Positions 61,935 through 64,000 of a DNA stretch of 64,000 bases are shown here, piece by piece. The DNA lies in assembly GCF_001418005.1 (NCBI RefSeq), contig NZ_LIOL01000010.1:62001-126000 (forward strand), written 5' to 3'. Source of the stretch: Chelatococcus sambhunathii. GTDB taxonomy: Bacteria > Pseudomonadota > Alphaproteobacteria > Rhizobiales > Beijerinckiaceae. A program made the translations under genes and the position numbers. The first letter of the stretch is position 1. Each line of letters opens with the position of its first letter. The notes under the pieces were generated by a model that did not search any database, was not told the origin of the DNA, and saw nothing but the letters and a program-made list of their open reading frames with translations.

Positions 61935-62593
61935 CGGCTGGCCGCGATGCTGCCGCGCGCCCATGACACCCTGCCGGGACGTTCCCGCATCGCTGATGTC
62001 CCGCGCGTTCTCCACCGCACTCCAGGGCTCAAGTCATCGGGTCGGCTGAAGGCTGATGAGATGGCCGTTTCAAGCGCTTTTCGCGCGCTGGTGGCATGGC
62101 GCTGCCGTTAAAATTTTAGCGATAATTGTAGCGGACCGATGCAAAAATGACTCAGTGCAGCACATGCATTCCAAATCGATACAAAACGTATTGACCCTTA
62201 ACGGATGATTAATAATTCTTGAATTGCTGATTCGCTGTTGGCGCGGCCGTTTCAGGTGTCGTCGTCAAGGCTTCAGGATCGCTGCGGCGTGTTGGGTGTC
62301 GTCGACGGATGATCGGTCGCTCCATGTGACGGCATCTTCCGTGCTCAGGCTTGTCCGGGCATTGCCTGTCGCTGTCGGCGGTCGAGTGCGGGGTGGAGTG
62401 CGTATTCCTCTCTCACGAGAGGGGAGATATGGAGCTGATATCTACAGAACGATAAAATCGCAGATATTATAATTGTGTAATGACCAAACGATATATGTCG
62501 CCTTATCAAGGTAAATCAGTGCTGCGTGCCTGATCTTGATTGATCGGGTGTGGCGTGATGACTGATTTTTCGAACGGGCTGGGGGGTCAGGCT
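61935..62593. other. Gene-free stretch upstream of ftcR
   Basis: About 650 bases with no convincing gene. It is strikingly more AT-rich than the rest of the window at 62105-62225 (TAAAATTTTA palindrome, several TTAA/TAAT runs) and again at 62440-62520. A small hairpin CCTCTC-tcac-GAGAGG lies at 62407-62422. An 82-codon open frame at 62224-62472 has Arg/Cys-rich, non-protein-like composition. Likely contents are the ftcR promoter, its long leader and regulator sites. Confidence 0.5.
62407..62422. other. Small hairpin in the ftcR leader
   Basis: CCTCTC-tcac-GAGAGG, a 6-bp stem with a 4-base loop, followed by GGAGATAT. It lies about 170 bases upstream of the ftcR start in a region rich in A and T further on. 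Significance unknown. Confidence 0.4.
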
Positions 62594-63268
62594 GTGTATA
62601 TCGTTGTTGACGAAAGGCAACTTGTCACATCCGGCTATGTGGCAAGCTTCGGGCGCGAGGGCGTGCCGTCCATGGGCTTCTACTCGGGCGAGTTCCGGGA
62701 ATGGCTGGAGACGGCATCGACCGTGGATCTCAATGCGGTGCAGGGGTTCGTGCTCGGCGACTTTGCCGACCGCTCGAGCTATCCCGAGCTCATCCGCAAC
62801 CACAGCCGTGCGCCGATCATCGCGTTGAGCGAGACGCGCTCGCTGGAACAGACGCTCGAGCTCTTTACCGCCGGGATCGACGACGTGGTTCGCAAGCCGG
62901 TCCACGTAAAGGAAATCCTGGCGAGGGCAGAGGCCGTGTGGCGGCGCGTGAACAGCGCCGAAGAGAAGACCACGATTGGCCGGCTCAAGGTCTTTTACGA
63001 CGGCCGCGATCCGGAGATCGACGGCGAGGCGGTGACGTTGCCTCGCCGCGAACGTCACATCCTGCAATATCTGGTGCGCGCACGCGGCCGGCGCGTCAGC
63101 AAGATGCAGCTGTTCAACGCCATTTACGGTCTTTACAACGAGGCGGTGGAAGAGAGCGTGGTCGAAGGCCACGTCAGCAAGCTGCGCAAGAAGCTGCGCG
63201 AGCGGCTCGGCTACGACCCGATCGAGGCCAAGCGCTATATGGGCTACATGTTCGTCGACCGCGGCTGA
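62594..63268 (+). CDS. ftcR: Flagellar transcriptional regulator FtcR (Rem-like)
   Basis: A 224-residue OmpR-type regulator. The N-terminal receiver-like domain starts YIVVDERQLVTSGYVASFGREGVPSMGF and ends FTAGIDDVVRKPVHVKEILARAEAVWRR; the C-terminal winged helix has LPRRERHILQYLVRARGRRVSKMQLFNAIYGLYNEAVEESVVEGHVSKLRKKLRERLGYDPIEAKRYMGYMFV. This matches FtcR of Brucella and Rem of Sinorhizobium, master activators of flagellar genes. The usual phospho-Asp position reads VLGDF, so phosphorylation is doubtful. GTG 62594 was chosen since it aligns with the family start and has a G-rich ribosome-binding region; ATG 62558 would add 12 residues. It is followed by a strong terminator. Confidence 0.9.
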   Translation: MYIVVDERQLVTSGYVASFGREGVPSMGFYSGEFREWLETASTVDLNAVQGFVLGDFADRSSYPELIRNHSRAPIIALSETRSLEQTLELFTAGIDDVVRKPVHVKEILARAEAVWRRVNSAEEKTTIGRLKVFYDGRDPEIDGEAVTLPRRERHILQYLVRARGRRVSKMQLFNAIYGLYNEAVEESVVEGHVSKLRKKLRERLGYDPIEAKRYMGYMFVDRG

Positions 63269-63296
63269 GCTGCCGCACGCCCTTATCCCCTTGAAG

Positions 63297-63336
63297 GCGC
63301 TTCCTCGCCGGCCGGCGAGGAAGCGCTTCTATTTTT
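63297..63336 (+). terminator. Rho-independent terminator after ftcR
   Basis: A perfect 30-base palindrome: GCGCTTCCTCGCCGG directly followed by its complement CCGGCGAGGAAGCGC, then TTCTATTTTT. It is 28 bases after the ftcR stop and separates ftcR from the flagellin unit. Confidence 0.9.
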
Positions 63337-63444
63337 GGCGTGCACGCATGGCAACAAACCGGTAATATTTGTAAGCTAAGGTGGAAAACATAGCGGATTG
63401 AGGCGGTCCTAGCTTGCGCCTCAAAGGCATGATGCCGCTCCGCT

Positions 63445-63503
63445 ATGCCGGTTCAAATCCGGCATGTCCCTTTCAAACAATCCACATCTCAATGTGAAGG
63501 GAC
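63445..63503 (+). promoter_or_regulatory. Flagellin mRNA leader: tandem hairpins covering the ribosome-binding site
   Basis: Hairpin I: ATGCCGG-ttcaaat-CCGGCAT (63445-63465). Hairpin II follows with no gap: GTCCCTT (63466-63472) pairs with AAGGGAC (63497-63503), and within it CACAT-ctca-ATGTG (63483-63496) forms its own stem. AAGGGA is the flagellin ribosome-binding site, 7 bases before the ATG, so hairpin II hides it. Structured leaders of flagellin mRNAs are controlled by FlbT in other alphaproteobacteria; such control here is inference. Confidence 0.65.
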
Positions 63504-63509
63504 GAAAGC

Positions 63510-64000
63510 ATGTCCAGCTTGCTGACCAATGCCTCGGCGATGACTGCTCTGCAGACGCTGACGGCCACCAACAAGAACATGACCGCGACGCAGACTCGCA
63601 TCTCGACGGGCATGCGCGTGTCGACGGCGTCGGACAACGCCGCCTACTGGTCGATCGCCACCACCATGAAGTCCGACAACGCCGCCCTCTCGGCCGTGAA
63701 GGACGCCATCGGTCTCGGCGCCGCGACCATCGATACGATGTACACCGCGCTCGACACGACGAAGGAAATCGTCACCGAGATCAAGAAGAAGCTCGTCGCT
63801 GCCCGTGACGCCGGCGTCGACCGCGCCAAGGTGCAGACCGAGATCACCGACCTGCAGAACCAGCTCAAGACCTCGGCCTCGTCGGCGGTGTTCAACGGCG
63901 AGAACTGGCTCGACGTCGACTCGAGCGCGACCGCCTACAACGCGACCCGCGCCGTCGTCGCCTCGTTCTCGCGGGCCGGCGGTGCCGTGACGATCGACAA
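63510..64000 (+). CDS. Flagellin, N-terminal part, cut by window edge
   Basis: About 163 residues are present and the gene runs off the right edge. It begins MSSLLTNASAMTALQTLTATNKNMTATQTRISTGMRVSTASDNAAYWSIATTMKSDNAALSAVKDAIGLGAATIDTMYTALDTTKEIVTEIKKKLVAARDAGVDRAKVQTEITDLQNQLKTSASSAVFNGENWL, a typical rhizobial flagellin D0/D1 coiled-coil region. It forms the flagellar filament after export. The ribosome-binding site AAGGGA lies 7 bases before the ATG inside a hairpin. It is downstream of the ftcR terminator and thus has its own promoter. Confidence 0.95.
   Translation, partial: MSSLLTNASAMTALQTLTATNKNMTATQTRISTGMRVSTASDNAAYWSIATTMKSDNAALSAVKDAIGLGAATIDTMYTALDTTKEIVTEIKKKLVAARDAGVDRAKVQTEITDLQNQLKTSASSAVFNGENWLDVDSSATAYNATRAVVASFSRAGGAVTID

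Noticed and set aside
62224-62472. 82-codon open frame in the ftcR upstream region
   Set aside because: Arg- and Cys-rich, with no ribosome-binding site and no recognisable motif; probably non-coding leader sequence.
63373-63400. Sigma-28 promoter for flagellin (TAAG ... GCGGATTG)
   Set aside because: Spacing between the candidate elements is 12 or 17 bases, not about 15, and the matches are weak, so no promoter is claimed.
63397-63471. tRNA-like T-arm (GCCGG-TTCAAAT-CCGGC) upstream of the flagellin gene
   Set aside because: The T-loop sequence is perfect, but no matching 5' acceptor strand, D-arm or proper anticodon arm could be built, and no CCA follows. It is better explained as a hairpin of the flagellin mRNA leader.

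Overview
The window is GC-rich, densely packed DNA that looks like a chromosomal segment of an alphaproteobacterium, most likely of the order Hyphomicrobiales (Rhizobiales). The main pointers are an FtcR/Rem-type flagellar regulator beside a rhizobial-style flagellin, an imp-type type VI secretion (T6SS) locus, an imuA-imuB-dnaE2 mutagenesis operon behind an alphaproteobacterial LexA box (GTTC-N7-GTTC), a urtABCDE-ureDABCEFGJ super-operon and a DUF4167-like small protein. The genus cannot be named from sequence alone.

Layout. (1) About 1-19.1 kb holds one end of a T6SS cluster: tssA (cut by the left edge), an OmpA-type lipid/peptidoglycan anchor, vgrG, a small associated protein, FHA protein tagH, an oppositely oriented pair (unknown protein plus PAAR), then tssK-tssL-tssM-tagF-pppA-ppkA. 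It closes with two unusual genes: a zinc-ribbon/TM/lytic transglycosylase fusion and a class III nucleotidyl cyclase with a C-terminal FHA domain. Sheath, baseplate and ClpV genes (tssB, C, E, F, G, H, hcp) are not in the window and presumably lie to the left. (2) About 19.1-31.5 kb on the minus strand holds an M29 aminopeptidase and a ten-gene polyol/pentulose operon (dehydrogenase, ABC importer, SIS isomerase, TIM-barrel isomerase, SorC regulator, two FGGY kinases) with a recognisable promoter/operator. (3) About 31.6-34.4 kb holds two small proteins and a GAF-PAS-GGDEF-EAL protein. (4) About 34.7-38.7 kb is the four-gene Anbu (bacterial proteasome-like) operon: ATP-grasp, alpha-E, transglutaminase-like, Anbu. 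(5) About 39.2-41.6 kb holds an MFS drug-type exporter and an aldo/keto reductase. (6) About 41.6-53.9 kb on the minus strand is the urea uptake and urease super-operon with a sigma-54 promoter, interrupted by a VapBC-like toxin-antitoxin pair. (7) About 54-59.6 kb is the SOS mutasome imuA-imuB-dnaE2. (8) About 59.7-64 kb holds chemotaxis and flagellar genes: cheZ and cheY (divergent, with three phased repeats between them), a phage-type repressor with a dead protease domain, ftcR and the start of a flagellin gene.

How they work together. In the T6SS, PpkA/PppA/FHA form the usual threonine-phosphorylation switch acting on the TssK-L-M membrane complex; the adjacent cyclase-FHA protein suggests an additional cyclic-nucleotide or phospho-dependent input, and the transglycosylase fusion probably opens peptidoglycan for the trans-envelope complex. 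Urea is imported by UrtABCDE and hydrolysed by urease assembled by UreDEFG with nickel supplied by UreJ and a histidine-rich UreE, under nitrogen (RpoN) control. The polyol operon would import a sugar alcohol, oxidise it and feed phosphorylated ketoses to the pentose phosphate pathway. The last section is part of the motility regulon.

No tRNA, rRNA, CRISPR array or insertion sequence was found. Start sites were chosen by eye from family N-termini, overlap with neighbours and ribosome-binding sites; functional names come from recalled family features, not searches.
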